The notes below the pieces were generated by a model. The model was not told where the DNA came from and ran no database searches. It worked only from the letters and a program-made list of their open reading frames with translations. Below, piece by piece: positions 55,164-64,000 of a stretch of DNA of 64,000 nt. Within the stretch, counting starts at the first letter, position 1. Each line of letters starts with the position of its first letter. The translations under genes and the position numbers were made by a program. The DNA comes from Saprospiraceae bacterium (GTDB lineage: Bacteria > Bacteroidota > Bacteroidia > Chitinophagales > Saprospiraceae): positions 27,683-91,682 of the forward strand of contig JAHDBH010000004.1 of NCBI GenBank assembly GCA_020630495.1. Reading direction: 5' to 3'.

Positions 55164-55715
55164 ATGTCAAGAATAGGAAACGCAATCATAGAACTACCAG
55201 AAAAGGTAGAGGTGTCTGTAGCTAGTGACAATCTTGTCACCGTCAAAGGACCTAAAGGTGAACTGCATCAGCAGATAGATTCAGACCTTTCGGTCAAAAT
55301 TGAAGATGGTGTCGTCACAGTAGAAAGACCTACTAATCAGAAAAGGCATAAAGCCATGCACGGTCTTTATCGCTCTCTGATCAATAATATGGTCACTGGA
55401 GTGTCTGAAGGATACGTGAAAGAACTTGAGCTGGTCGGTGTAGGTTTCAGAGCTAACAATACAGGAAATCTCCTAGAGCTTTCTGTGGGATACTCTCACC
55501 CCATCATGTTCTATGTGCCCAATGAATTGACGCTGAGCACCGAGATGGAAAAGGGTAAGCCTCCACTCGTAAAACTAGAAGGTATAGACAAGCAGCTCAT
55601 CGGCCAGGTAGCCGCTAAGATCAGAGCATATCGCAAACCCGAGCCATACAAAGGAAAAGGTATCCTTTATAAGGGTGAAGTCATCAGAAGAAAAGCAGGT
55701 AAGACCGCAGTATAA
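55164..55715 (+). CDS. rplF: Ribosomal protein uL6
   Basis: A 183-residue two-domain 50S protein. [16 protein letters not shown] at the start, [16 protein letters not shown] and the signature [19 protein letters not shown] near the end are present. Confidence 0.98.
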   Translation: MSRIGNAIIELPEKVEVSVASDNLVTVKGPKGELHQQIDSDLSVKIEDGVVTVERPTNQKRHKAMHGLYRSLINNMVTGVSEGYVKELELVGVGFRANNTGNLLELSVGYSHPIMFYVPNELTLSTEMEKGKPPLVKLEGIDKQLIGQVAAKIRAYRKPEPYKGKGILYKGEVIRRKAGKTAV

Positions 55716-55725
55716 CAATAGAATT

Positions 55726-56079
55726 ATGAATCTCACCAAAGCGCAGAAAAGAGCTCGAATCAAGAAGAGAATTAGGAAGACTGTCAAAGGGACGCCTATT
55801 TCTCCTAGACTCTCGGTATACCGAAGTAATAAGGCGATCTACGCACAGATTATCGATGATTACAATGGTACTACACTCGCTGCAGCAAGCAGCAATGAGA
55901 TAGGTGATACTAAGGGTAAGACTAAGGTAGACCAAGCCAAAGAAGTAGGTAAACTTATAGCGAGCAAGATAGGAGGTGATACCTATGAGAAGATTGTTTT
56001 TGATCGCTCCGGTTACATATACCACGGACGTGTGAAAGCACTCGCAGAAGGTGCCAGAGAAGGCGGCCTTAAGTTTTAA
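55726..56079 (+). CDS. rplR: Ribosomal protein uL18
   Basis: A 117-residue 5S-rRNA-binding protein. The ATG at 55726 is chosen because [20 protein letters not shown] is the basic N-terminus; an earlier frame to 55675 lies inside rpl[20 protein letters not shown] and [19 protein letters not shown] are conserved. Confidence 0.96.
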   Translation: MNLTKAQKRARIKKRIRKTVKGTPISPRLSVYRSNKAIYAQIIDDYNGTTLAAASSNEIGDTKGKTKVDQAKEVGKLIASKIGGDTYEKIVFDRSGYIYHGRVKALAEGAREGGLKF

Positions 56080-56108
56080 TAAGAAATTAGAAGCACAAGC
56101 ATTATAGC

Positions 56109-56627
56109 ATGGCACGAGATAAAAAAGATAGAGTAAAAGCAACCGATTCAGAGTTTGAAGAAAAGCTCGTAAGCCTCAATCGCGTTGCGAAAGTGACTAA
56201 AGGTGGTAGAACATTCAGTTTTAGCGCTGTCATGGTAGTTGGCGATGGTAAAGGACGAGTAGGGCACGGTCTTGGAAAAGCGCGTGATGTATCCGAGTCC
56301 ATTAAGAAAGCCGTTGACGACGCCAAGAAAAATCTCGTCAAGGTACCTCTCATCAAAGGAACCATACCTCACGCTCAGAAAGGTAAATATGGAGCAGGCA
56401 AAGTCCTCCTCCGCCCAGCCTCTGATGGTACGGGTGTGATCGCTGGTGGTGCCATGAGGGCAGTTCTGGAAAGTGCAGGTGTACAGAATGTACTCGCAAA
56501 GTCTATGGGCTCTAGTAATCCACACAATGTCATCAAAGCCACGCTCGATGCACTGCAGAAAATGAGAAGCGCAAAAGAAATTGCTCGTCAGAGAGGTCTA
56601 TCTCTAGATGAGTTATACGAAGGATAG
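56109..56627 (+). CDS. rpsE: Ribosomal protein uS5
   Basis: A 172-residue 30S protein affecting decoding accuracy. [40 protein letters not shown] and [20 protein letters not shown] are the family motifs. Confidence 0.98.
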   Translation: MARDKKDRVKATDSEFEEKLVSLNRVAKVTKGGRTFSFSAVMVVGDGKGRVGHGLGKARDVSESIKKAVDDAKKNLVKVPLIKGTIPHAQKGKYGAGKVLLRPASDGTGVIAGGAMRAVLESAGVQNVLAKSMGSSNPHNVIKATLDALQKMRSAKEIARQRGLSLDELYEG

Positions 56628-56648
56628 TAATCTACAAGTCTTATAGCC

Positions 56649-56828
56649 ATGGCAAAGATCAAAATCACATTGACCAAGAGCGTCATCGATCGCTCCAAAA
56701 AGCAAAAAGAGACCGTCAAGGCTCTAGGCTTGAGAAAGTTACACAGCTCAGCTGAGCACGACGTGACTCCTCAGATACAAGGAATGATCAACAAAGTAAA
56801 TCATCTCATTACAGTGGAGACGCTGTAA
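56649..56828 (+). CDS. rpmD: Ribosomal protein uL30
   Basis: A 59-residue 50S protein: MAKIKITLTKSVIDRSKKQK, then VKALGLRKLHSSAEHDVTP and a helix ending in HLITVETL. Size and order (rpsE, rpmD, rplO) confirm it. Confidence 0.97.
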   Translation: MAKIKITLTKSVIDRSKKQKETVKALGLRKLHSSAEHDVTPQIQGMINKVNHLITVETL

Positions 56829-56852
56829 TCCTGAGATCAAAGATATAGTCAG

Positions 56853-57299
56853 ATGGAACTGCAAAATCTAAAGCCGGCATCAGGTGCCGTAAAGAGCGAA
56901 AAGAGAATTGGCCGAGGTATAGGATCTGGTAAAGGTCGTACCTCTACACGCGGTCACAAGGGTGCGAAGTCTCGATCTGGATACAAATCCAAAAGACATT
57001 TTGAAGGTGGCCAGATGCCGCTTCAGATGCGTCTTCCAAAGAGAGGATTTAACTCACTCAATAAGACGACCTACGTTCCATTCAACCTGACACGTATATC
57101 GGAGATAGCTGAAAAACATAACCAGACTACCATCGATCTCGACTTCTTGAGATCCAAGAACTACATCAAGAAGACAGACCTAGTCAAAATTCTTGGCGGT
57201 GGAGAGTTAAAGTCTGGTGTAACTGTGAGCGCTCACGCTTGCTCGGCATCTGCTAAAGAAGCTTTTGACAAAGCTGGCGGAAGTCTAAATCTCGTATAA
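56853..57299 (+). CDS. rplO: Ribosomal protein uL15
   Basis: A 148-residue late-assembly 50S protein. The Gly-rich basic start (KRIGRGIGSGKGRTSTRGHK) and FEGGQMPLQMRLPKRGFNS are diagnostic; the end SAKEAFDKAGGSLNLV is usual. Seven bases before secY. Confidence 0.98.
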   Translation: MELQNLKPASGAVKSEKRIGRGIGSGKGRTSTRGHKGAKSRSGYKSKRHFEGGQMPLQMRLPKRGFNSLNKTTYVPFNLTRISEIAEKHNQTTIDLDFLRSKNYIKKTDLVKILGGGELKSGVTVSAHACSASAKEAFDKAGGSLNLV

Positions 57300-57305
57300 G
57301 AGAGC

Positions 57306-58661
57306 ATGAAAAAATTTATTACGACCCTACAGAATATCTGGAAGATAGAAGAGCTGCGTAAGCGTCTCATCTTCACCATTATCATGATTGCCGTCTTTAG
57401 GTTTGGTGCACACGTGCTCCTGCCAGGCGTCGACAAATCCGCCCTTGAGGCAGCTGCTGGTGGTGGTAATACAGCCGATATCTTTGGTTTGCTCAATGCC
57501 TTTACAGGTGGAGCATTTTCCAGAGCATCTGTTTTAGCTCTCGGTATCATGCCTTACATCACCGCATCGATCATCATTCAGTTGCTCGGATTTGGTGTTC
57601 CATACTTTCAGCGACTGCAGCAGAAAGAAGGTGAAAGCGGTCGTAAGAAGCTTACACAGATTACAAGAGCCCTTACCATCGCAGTTACAGTGGTGCAAGG
57701 GAGCGCGTACCTCACATTTATTAAATCCGCTGGAGCCATTGACCCTAATCTCTCTGAGTCAATCTTCTTTGGTGCCAATATAGTAATACTCTCCACAGGA
57801 ACGATCTTCGCTATGTGGCTCGGTGAGCGTATCACCGATAGAGGAGTAGGAAATGGTATTTCGCTTCTCATCATGATCGGTATCATAGCAGCACTCCCAG
57901 GAGCCTTCTTTGCAGAACTTCAGCAGCAGTCAGGAGCTCTTTTAGTTTTTGTCATTGAGCTGCTGGTCTTCTTTGCGATTATCATGGCATCGGTCTTGAT
58001 CATCCAAGCCGTAAGACGTATACCTCTCCAGTACGCTAAGCGTATGGTAGGACGAGGCTCCAGTCAGATGCCAGCAAGCAATGTGAGGGATTACCTTCCG
58101 GTAAAAGTTAATGCGGCTGGTGTAATGCCTATCATTTTTGCGCAAGCACTCATGTTCTTGCCAGCCCAGATTGCACAGTTTTCAGGGGCTGACGCAGCAA
58201 GTAGCAGCGGATTTGTAAGAGCTCTCAGCGATCCATTTTCTCTTCCAAGTAGTATCATCGCATTCTTCCTAGTAGTAGTGTTCACTTTCTTCTACACTGC
58301 CCTGACGGTGAATCCTAAGCAGCATGCAGAATTCCTCAAGCGGCAAAATGCCTTCATACCCGGCATCAAACCAGGTAAGAGCACGGCGGACTTCATAGAC
58401 ACGATAACATCTAGAGTTACTCTTCCAGGATCTATCTTTCTTGGATTGATTACCATCTTGCCAGCAGTGGCGGTGTTCTTTGGAGTCAACCAAGCTTTCG
58501 CTCTTTTCTTTGGTGGTACCTCTTTGCTCATCCTTGTAGGGGTAGCACTAGATACCATGCAGCAGATCAATAGCTACCTTATCATGAGAAAGTATGACGG
58601 TCTCATCAAATCTGGAAAGATGATGAGTCGTACAGGCATGCAGGTAGGTAATACGCTCTAG
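57306..58661 (+). CDS. secY: Protein translocase subunit SecY
   Basis: A 451-residue channel of the Sec translocon with ten membrane helices. Recognisable parts: RLIFTIIMIAVFRFGAHVLL (helix 1), the plug region with LNAFTGGAFSRASVLALGIM, IIQAVRRIPLQYAKR, LPVKVNAAGVMPIIFA and the end MSRTGMQVGNTL. Its position between rplO and map is classical. Confidence 0.98.
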   Translation: MKKFITTLQNIWKIEELRKRLIFTIIMIAVFRFGAHVLLPGVDKSALEAAAGGGNTADIFGLLNAFTGGAFSRASVLALGIMPYITASIIIQLLGFGVPYFQRLQQKEGESGRKKLTQITRALTIAVTVVQGSAYLTFIKSAGAIDPNLSESIFFGANIVILSTGTIFAMWLGERITDRGVGNGISLLIMIGIIAALPGAFFAELQQQSGALLVFVIELLVFFAIIMASVLIIQAVRRIPLQYAKRMVGRGSSQMPASNVRDYLPVKVNAAGVMPIIFAQALMFLPAQIAQFSGADAASSSGFVRALSDPFSLPSSIIAFFLVVVFTFFYTALTVNPKQHAEFLKRQNAFIPGIKPGKSTADFIDTITSRVTLPGSIFLGLITILPAVAVFFGVNQAFALFFGGTSLLILVGVALDTMQQINSYLIMRKYDGLIKSGKMMSRTGMQVGNTL

Positions 58662-58668
58662 GCTAGCA

Positions 58669-59484
58669 ATGGCCTCTATAGAAATCAAGACGGCATCCGA
58701 GATTGAGCTGATGCGCACAGCGAGTTTGCTCGCTAGTGATACCTTGGCTTATCTCGCTGGTATACTGAGACCAGGTCTTGATGGTGGAGAAATAGATAAG
58801 ACAGGAGAAGAATACATCAGAGATCATGGAGCAGTACCAGGGTTTCTAGGTTATAGAGGATTCCCTGGCAGCTTGTGCATATCCATCAATGAGTGCGTAG
58901 TACACGGTATCCCCAATGGATACGAACTCCAAGAAGGTGACGTCATCAGCATTGATTGTGGGATTCTCAAAGACGGCTTCTACGGGGACGTTGCATTCAC
59001 ATTTGCCATCGCACCTCTCACAGACGAGGTCAAGAAGCTTCTAGAAGTCACGCGTGAGTGTCTCGATCTAGCAGTAGAGCAAGCGATAGTAGGCAATAGG
59101 ATCGGAGACATAGGCTATGCAGTGCAGCATCACGCTGAGAAAGTTCACGGCTATGGTGTAGTAAGAGAGCTAGTAGGACACGGACTAGGTAGGAACCTCC
59201 ATGAGAAACCTGACGTTCCCAACTACGGCAGACGCGGAAGCGGCCAACGACTCAAGGAAGATATGGCGATAGCCATAGAGCCTATGGTCAATCTCGGTAC
59301 CAGAAAGATCAAGCAATTGCGTGATGGATGGGGTATCGTGACCAAAGATGGCAAGGCAAGCGCTCACTACGAACATGACGTGATCATCAAGCCAGATCAA
59401 GCAGATGTGCTGAGCGACCACGACAGAATAGACAGAGAAGTAAAAAGAAACGACAATCTGCAATATATCTCGAGAAAAAAGTAG
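58669..59484 (+). CDS. map: Methionine aminopeptidase, type I
   Basis: Removes initiator Met. It has 271 residues. Metal ligands Asp96 and Asp107 (SIDCGILKDGFYGDVAF), His171 (GHGLGR), Glu204 (AIEPM) and Glu235 (AHYEHDV) fall almost exactly at the E. coli positions. Seven bases after secY. Confidence 0.98.
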   Translation: MASIEIKTASEIELMRTASLLASDTLAYLAGILRPGLDGGEIDKTGEEYIRDHGAVPGFLGYRGFPGSLCISINECVVHGIPNGYELQEGDVISIDCGILKDGFYGDVAFTFAIAPLTDEVKKLLEVTRECLDLAVEQAIVGNRIGDIGYAVQHHAEKVHGYGVVRELVGHGLGRNLHEKPDVPNYGRRGSGQRLKEDMAIAIEPMVNLGTRKIKQLRDGWGIVTKDGKASAHYEHDVIIKPDQADVLSDHDRIDREVKRNDNLQYISRKK

Positions 59485-59511
59485 ATATTTGCACTCCAAT
59501 TTCAAAAACCT

Positions 59512-59730
59512 ATGGCGAAACAGGATCTAATCAAGCAAGACGGCATCATTACAGAGGCTCTTTCCAATGCTATGTTCCGTGTCAGGCTTGAGAATGATCA
59601 TGAGATCGTAGCCACTATCTCAGGGAAGATGAGAATGCACTATATACGCATACTTCCCGGTGATAAAGTTGCGGTCGAGATGTCGCCGTATGATCTTACA
59701 AGGGGTAGGATCACCTATAGGTACAAATAA
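59512..59730 (+). CDS. infA: Translation initiation factor IF-1
   Basis: A 72-residue S1-like OB-fold protein. [20 protein letters not shown] at the start, [20 protein letters not shown] and the end [12 protein letters not shown] are diagnostic. Confidence 0.98.
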   Translation: MAKQDLIKQDGIITEALSNAMFRVRLENDHEIVATISGKMRMHYIRILPGDKVAVEMSPYDLTRGRITYRYK

Positions 59731-59738
59731 CTGAAAAG

Positions 59739-59855
59739 ATGAAAGTAAGAGCATCAATCAAGAAGAGATCTGCTGACTGCAAGATCATCCGTCGTAAAGG
59801 GCGCCTTTACGTCATTAACAAGAAGAATCCACGATTCAAGCAGAGACAAGGATAA
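59739..59855 (+). CDS. rpmJ: Ribosomal protein bL36, zinc-free form
   Basis: A 38-residue protein: [20 protein letters not shown], then [18 protein letters not shown]. Of the usual zinc ligands only Cys14 is kept: the first Cys is Ser11, the third is Asn and the His is Arg. It is therefore the zinc-independent variant. Order infA-rpmJ-rpsM is as expected. Confidence 0.96.
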   Translation: MKVRASIKKRSADCKIIRRKGRLYVINKKNPRFKQRQG

Positions 59856-59866
59856 CCGACTGACTT

Positions 59867-60244
59867 ATGGCTAGAATAGCAGGTATAGACTTACCGAAAA
59901 ACAAGAAAGGCTCCATAGGACTGACCTATATCTACGGTATAGGTAGGGCAAGAGCGCAGGAGATCCTTGATCGATGCGACATCGAATATACAAAGAAGGT
60001 CCAGGACTGGAGCGATGACAATATCAAAGACATCACCATACTCCTACAGAACGAGTACAAGGTCGAGGGAGCTCTGAGATCCGAAGTACAGATGAATATC
60101 AAGAGATTGATGGACATCAAATGTTACCGTGGACTGAGACACCGTAAAGGCTTACCCGTACGTGGACAGAGCACTAAGACAAACGCGCGTACTCGTAAGG
60201 GTCGCAAGAAGACAGTCGCAAACAAGAAGAAAGTAACTAAATAA
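59867..60244 (+). CDS. rpsM: Ribosomal protein uS13
   Basis: A 125-residue 30S head protein. [33 protein letters not shown] and the basic end [20 protein letters not shown] are diagnostic. Confidence 0.98.
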   Translation: MARIAGIDLPKNKKGSIGLTYIYGIGRARAQEILDRCDIEYTKKVQDWSDDNIKDITILLQNEYKVEGALRSEVQMNIKRLMDIKCYRGLRHRKGLPVRGQSTKTNARTRKGRKKTVANKKKVTK

Positions 60245-60256
60245 TCCGTCCAGATC

Positions 60257-60640
60257 ATGGCAAAAGGAAGAAAAGTAAAACGTAAAGTCAAAGTCGATCC
60301 AGAAGGACAGGCTCATATCCAGGCTACGTTTAACAATGTCATAGTATCACTATGCAACAAAAGTGGTAAGGTCATCTCCTGGTCTAGCGCTGGTAAAGCG
60401 GGATTTAGAGGTTCTAAGAAGAATACTCCCTATGCTGCACAGGTGGCCGCTCAGGATGCTGCGCAGGTAGCATACGAGGCAGGTCTGAGGACGGTAGAAG
60501 TATTTGTCAAGGGACCAGGGAGTGGACGTGAAAGCGCTATACGTGCAATCGATGGCGCTGGAATCCGTGTGAGTCGCATCAATGATGTCACCCCCGTACC
60601 GCACAATGGCTGCCGACCACCTAAGAAGAGAAGAGTCTAA
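60257..60640 (+). CDS. rpsK: Ribosomal protein uS11
   Basis: A 127-residue platform protein. [40 protein letters not shown] and the end [18 protein letters not shown] are conserved. Confidence 0.98.
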   Translation: MAKGRKVKRKVKVDPEGQAHIQATFNNVIVSLCNKSGKVISWSSAGKAGFRGSKKNTPYAAQVAAQDAAQVAYEAGLRTVEVFVKGPGSGRESAIRAIDGAGIRVSRINDVTPVPHNGCRPPKKRRV

Positions 60641-60658
60641 CCAAGAGAATACACCGAC

Positions 60659-61270
60659 ATGGCCAGATATACAGGACCCAAGACGAAGAAAGCAAGAGCC
60701 TTTAAAGAGGCAATCTTCGGATTTGATAAAGCATTCGAGAAGAAAAAATACCCTCCAGGACAGCACGGTAATAACCGTCGTCGTCGTCAGAAGTCTGACT
60801 ACGCACTACAGCTTATGGAAAAGCAAAAAGCTAAGTATACCTATGGTGTACTGGAGCGTCAGTTTCGCAACCTTTTCGAAAGCGCTAGCCGCAAGAGTGG
60901 TGTGACAGGTGTAGTTCTTCTACAGTTTTTAGAGGCGCGCCTTGACAACGTAGTCTATCGCATGGGTCTTGCGCCTACGCGTAGTGCTGCACGTCAGCTC
61001 GTAAATCACAAGCACATTACGCTCAATGGCGTGGTAACTAACATTCCATCTTGTCACGTGCAGCCAGGTGATATCGTAGGTATCCGTGGCAAGTCACAGA
61101 ATCTCAATGTGATCCGTGAAAGCATAGAGAATAAAGGTGATGTACGTAAGTTTCCATGGATCGAGTGGAGCAGCGATACGAGAGAAGGTAAGTTTCTCGA
61201 GTATCCTGAGCGCGAGCAGATTCCAGAAAATATCAACGAGCAGTTGATCGTCGAGCTTTACTCGAAGTAA
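60659..61270 (+). CDS. rpsD: Ribosomal protein uS4, zinc-free form
   Basis: A 203-residue 16S-rRNA-binding assembly protein. The N-terminal zinc Cys cluster of the zinc form is absent ([15 protein letters not shown], then [18 protein letters not shown]). The S4 RNA-binding domain includes [20 protein letters not shown] and [18 protein letters not shown] terminator-like hairpin follows the stop. Confidence 0.98.
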   Translation: MARYTGPKTKKARAFKEAIFGFDKAFEKKKYPPGQHGNNRRRRQKSDYALQLMEKQKAKYTYGVLERQFRNLFESASRKSGVTGVVLLQFLEARLDNVVYRMGLAPTRSAARQLVNHKHITLNGVVTNIPSCHVQPGDIVGIRGKSQNLNVIRESIENKGDVRKFPWIEWSSDTREGKFLEYPEREQIPENINEQLIVELYSK

Positions 61271-61277
61271 TTTCTTT

Positions 61278-61309
61278 ACACAGACTCGTTGGTCTGTGTT
61301 TCCTTTTTT
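61278..61309 (+). terminator. Terminator or attenuator between rpsD and rpoA
   Basis: ACACAGAC and GTCTGTGT form a perfect eight-pair stem around TCGTTG, followed by TTCCTTTTTT. It starts seven bases past the rpsD stop and ends 27 bases before the rpoA ATG. As rpoA needs expression, it may be leaky or regulated. Confidence 0.65.
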
Positions 61310-61335
61310 CCTAAGATAAATTAGTATCTACATAG

Positions 61336-62337
61336 ATGAGCACAATCCTCAAATTTCAACAGCCGAATAAGATACTCATGCAAAAGTCCACCGATTTCGA
61401 GGGGACTTTTGAGTTTAAGCCTTTGGAGCCTGGATTTGGCCAGACCATCGGGAACAGCCTGCGCCGTGTACTTCTCAGCTCGCTTGATGGCTACGCTATC
61501 AGCGCTGTGCGTATTGCAGGTGTAGAGCATGAGTTCTCTACCATCAAGGGCGTTGTAGAAGATGTAGTAGACATCATCCTCAATCTTAAGCAAGTGCGCA
61601 TTAAGCCTCAGCTAGAAGACTATGAGGGCGAAGAAGATAAAGTATACTTGACGATCACTGGTAAAGAGCATTTTACTGCTGGTGATATCGAAAGCTTTAC
61701 CAACGTCTTTACAGTGCTCAATCCTGATCATCTCCTCTGTACTATGGATCCTGAGGTAACCCTTGAGATGGAACTTACTGTGACGAAAGGCCGTGGATAT
61801 GTGCCAGCTAGCGAAACTCTCAGCAAGGACGCGCCTATTGGTGTCATACCCGTAGATGCTATCTACACGCCGATCAAGAATGTTGCTTATACAGTGACCA
61901 ATACTCGTGTAGGTCAGCGTACAGACTACGAGATGCTCCAGATTGATGTCAAGACGGACGGAACCATCCATCCAGAAGAGGCCATCAAGGAAGCTTCTAA
62001 GATTTTGATCCAGCACCTGATGCTGATTACAGACGAAAATATATCCTTTGAGGATGCTGCTAATAGGGAAGAAGACGTGGTGGATGAGCACATCCTGCAC
62101 ATGAGAAAGCTTCTCAAGACATCTCTCGAAGATCTCGATCTATCAGTAAGAGCCTACAACTGCCTCAAAGCTGCAAAGATTAATAGCCTAGGCGAATTAG
62201 TCAGATTTGATACTCATGAGCTGTTGAAATTTAGAAACTTTGGTAAGAAGTCTCTCGTAGAGATCGAGGAACTACTGCAGAATAAGGGCCTGACATTCGG
62301 TATGGATCTCAGCAAGTATAAACTAGATCAAGAGTAA
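61336..62337 (+). CDS. rpoA: RNA polymerase subunit alpha
   Basis: A 333-residue subunit that starts polymerase assembly. The N-terminal domain has KPLEPGFGQTIGNSLRRVLL and EHEFSTIKGVVEDVVDI. A linker leads to the C-terminal domain with LDLSVRAYNCLKAAKINSLG and RNFGKKSLVEIEELL, which contacts DNA and regulators. The usual length for the phylum. Confidence 0.98.
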   Translation: MSTILKFQQPNKILMQKSTDFEGTFEFKPLEPGFGQTIGNSLRRVLLSSLDGYAISAVRIAGVEHEFSTIKGVVEDVVDIILNLKQVRIKPQLEDYEGEEDKVYLTITGKEHFTAGDIESFTNVFTVLNPDHLLCTMDPEVTLEMELTVTKGRGYVPASETLSKDAPIGVIPVDAIYTPIKNVAYTVTNTRVGQRTDYEMLQIDVKTDGTIHPEEAIKEASKILIQHLMLITDENISFEDAANREEDVVDEHILHMRKLLKTSLEDLDLSVRAYNCLKAAKINSLGELVRFDTHELLKFRNFGKKSLVEIEELLQNKGLTFGMDLSKYKLDQE

Positions 62338-62424
62338 GCACACTACGCTTCTATTATATCCAACACTGCAAATTACCACTGATGCCCAGCGCTCGGTGGT
62401 GTTGCGAAGAAAACAAACATCGTC

Positions 62425-62910
62425 ATGAGACACGGTAAGAAATTTAACCACCTTAGCAGAAAGAAGGGACACAGAAGAGCCCTGATGATGAATATGGCAT
62501 GCGCCCTCATCCGTCACAAACGCATCAACACTACACTAGCTAAGGCGAAAGCTCTGCGTAGCTATGCTGAGCCCCTGATTACGCGCTGTAAAGTGGATTC
62601 TACTCACAACCGCCGTGTAGTCTTCAGTTACCTGCAAGACAAAGAAATCATCACAGAACTCTTTAGCACCGTATCTACAGCCATCGGTGACAGACCAGGT
62701 GGATATCTCCGTATCATCAAGACGGGCGCTCGCCAGGGTGATGCTGCCGAGATGGCCATGATAGAATTTGTTGACTTCAACACGACGTACAAAAACGTCA
62801 AAGGAACTAAGTCATCATCTAAGCGCAAGCGTACGCGTAGAGGTGGCCGCAACAAGTCAGCTGCTACACCAGCTCCAGCGCCGATCGTATCCTCCGACGA
62901 GGAGGAGTAG
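62425..62910 (+). CDS. rplQ: Ribosomal protein bL17
   Basis: A 161-residue 50S protein. [20 protein letters not shown] at the start and [20 protein letters not shown] are diagnostic. A tail of about 45 residues, basic then acidic ([12 protein letters not shown], then SSDEEE), is longer than in E. coli. Last gene of the cluster; no clear terminator follows. Confidence 0.97.
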   Translation: MRHGKKFNHLSRKKGHRRALMMNMACALIRHKRINTTLAKAKALRSYAEPLITRCKVDSTHNRRVVFSYLQDKEIITELFSTVSTAIGDRPGGYLRIIKTGARQGDAAEMAMIEFVDFNTTYKNVKGTKSSSKRKRTRRGGRNKSAATPAPAPIVSSDEEE

Positions 62911-63118
62911 GGCCATTTCATTTACGTCTTCTTAGTTGATCGTAGGCACGTGCCGCATGGCAATAGTATGCGATGACCTCACGAATGATGGCATAAAATG
63001 CTTTCTATACTACTAGTCGTGATATCAGCGCTTGGTACTCATGGTGCATGATGCATATCTATTGGCTTCAGCCGTCTGTCCACTTTGAACTTCCCATGTT
63101 GCATACTGTTTTTTCAGT

Positions 63119-63664
63119 ATGTCAGAGAAGTTACAAGTAGCCACCATCGGTGGAGGGTGTTTTTGGTGTACTGAGGCAGTCTTTCAGCGTCTCGATGGCG
63201 TACATAAGGTCGTCAGCGGATATGCAGGAGGGCATTTGGAAAATCCAACGTATCGAGATATCTGTACAGGCGAGAGCGGTCATGCCGAGGTCATACAGAT
63301 TCACTATGATCCAGAGCGTATTTCATTTAGCGAGCTCCTCGAAGTGTTCTGGACTACGCATGATCCTACCACGCTCAATCGTCAGGGAGCGGATCGTGGC
63401 ACGCAGTATAGATCAGTGATTTTTTATCACAATGATGAGCAGAGGGCTGTCGCCCAAAAGTCCATAGAGGGCACAGCCTCTAAGCTATACAGCGATCCTA
63501 TCGTCACTGAGCTATCAGAGCTTCCTACTTTTTATGTGGCGGAGCCTTATCATCAAGACTATTACAACCAGAATTCTCTAGCCGGATACTGCCGAGCCGT
63601 GATCAATCCTAAGATTGCCAAGCTCAGACAGAAATATGCTCACCGACTTAAAGCTACCGTGTAA
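63119..63664 (+). CDS. msrA: Peptide methionine (S)-S-oxide reductase MsrA
   Basis: Repairs methionine S-sulfoxide in proteins. It has 181 residues. The catalytic motif [12 protein letters not shown] places the nucleophile Cys14; [38 protein letters not shown] and YHQDYYNQN are family motifs. No signal peptide, so cytosolic. Its stop shares one base with the msrB ATG (TAATG), so the two are co-translated. Confidence 0.97.
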   Translation: MSEKLQVATIGGGCFWCTEAVFQRLDGVHKVVSGYAGGHLENPTYRDICTGESGHAEVIQIHYDPERISFSELLEVFWTTHDPTTLNRQGADRGTQYRSVIFYHNDEQRAVAQKSIEGTASKLYSDPIVTELSELPTFYVAEPYHQDYYNQNSLAGYCRAVINPKIAKLRQKYAHRLKATV

Positions 63665-64000
63665 TGTATAACCCACTCACACCAGAAGAAGAACGCATCA
63701 TCATTCACAAGGGTACAGAGCGTCCCTACTCAGGAGAGTATGATAAGCACTATGAGCAGGGTCACTATGTCTGCCGTAGATGCGATGCTCCACTTTATAA
63801 GAGCGAAGACAAGTTTAGCAGTGGATGCGGCTGGCCGAGTTTTGATGATGAGATTGAAGGTGCTGTGCGAAAGGAGACAGATGCTGATGGTCGCAGGACA
63901 GAGATCCTATGTGCTAATTGCGATGGCCACCTGGGACATGTCTTCACAGGAGAGAGATTCACCGCTAAGAATACTCGCCACTGCGTGAATAGCATCTCGC
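63664..64000 (+). CDS. msrB: Peptide methionine (R)-S-oxide reductase MsrB (partial, right edge)
   Basis: Repairs methionine R-sulfoxide. 112 codons are visible before the window ends. Zinc ligands are Cys37/Cys40 (CRRC) and Cys83/Cys86 (CANC); also [23 protein letters not shown] and the catalytic Cys107 in RHCVNS. Only the last part is missing. Paired with msrA by overlap. Confidence 0.96.
   Translation, partial: MYNPLTPEEERIIIHKGTERPYSGEYDKHYEQGHYVCRRCDAPLYKSEDKFSSGCGWPSFDDEIEGAVRKETDADGRRTEILCANCDGHLGHVFTGERFTAKNTRHCVNSIS

Noticed and set aside
62945..62954. GGCACGTGCC palindrome after rplQ as a terminator
   Set aside because: Perfect ten-base palindrome but no loop and no T-run; it could be chance.

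Overview
The window is chromosomal DNA of a member of the Bacteroidota, probably a marine or gliding lineage close to Saprospirales/Lewinella; that finer placement is inference. The evidence is two giant secreted proteins with the gliding-motility-associated (type IX secretion, type B) C-terminal domain, an arylsulfotransferase-like protein with a type A sorting tail, the Bacteroidota families HYC_CC_PP and DUF6695, the short ribosomal protein bTHX, start codons mostly without Shine-Dalgarno sequences, and several matches to the Bacteroidota promoter (TTTG, about 18 bases, TAnnTTTG). I see no tRNA, rRNA, insertion sequence, prophage or cas gene.

Layout. 1-2671 (minus) is dnaE, cut by the left edge. 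2762-7240 holds a small membrane peptide, a GhrA-type reductase, a VOC protein, a lipoprotein, a Mn-type superoxide dismutase (minus) and fumC. 7424-12005 (minus) has bTHX and a 1385-residue secreted protein. 12485-15558 is a metal-handling module: HYC_CC_PP protein, secreted HMA protein and TonB-dependent receptor. 15735-18586 has a Thermus/Rickettsia-type isocitrate dehydrogenase and two secreted proteins. 18587-19343 is a gene-free, convergent intergenic region with a repeat-spacer array of partly palindromic repeats about every 80-90 bases. 19344-20967 (minus) is a phenylacetate/beta-ketoadipate thiolase and PaaI thioesterase pair. 21201-31088 has an arylsulfotransferase-like protein, a lipoprotein cytochrome c, an AspT-type transporter, YceI, another VOC protein, a lectin/Ig-repeat surface protein and a four-helix membrane protein. 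31075-36518 has urocanase, then an extended SDR, an alpha-oxoamine synthase and a cysteine-synthase-like enzyme. Together the last three look like the parts of a sulfonolipid (capnine) or sphingoid base pathway. 36872-44728 has a GT9 glycosyltransferase, a prohibitin-like protein, a zinc-finger protein, an eight-AT-hook DNA-binding protein, an amidohydrolase lipoprotein, a polyprenyl synthetase, a DUF6695 protein and a GNAT acetyltransferase.

44870-62910 is the fused str-S10-spc-alpha ribosomal cluster in one orientation: rpsL, rpsG, fusA, rpsJ, rplC-D-W-B, rpsS, rplV, rpsC, rplP, rpmC, rpsQ, rplN-X-E, rpsN, rpsH, rplF-R, rpsE, rpmD, rplO, secY, map, infA, rpmJ, rpsM-K-D, rpoA, rplQ. tuf is absent from it. 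A hairpin lies between rpsJ and rplC, and a terminator-like hairpin between rpsD and rpoA. The window ends in an msrA-msrB pair, with msrB cut by the right edge.

The observations most worth a second look are the 18678-19309 array, the candidate sulfonolipid cluster at 33177-36518, the orphan terminator and short transcript near 12142-12340, the metal module, and the rpsD-rpoA hairpin.
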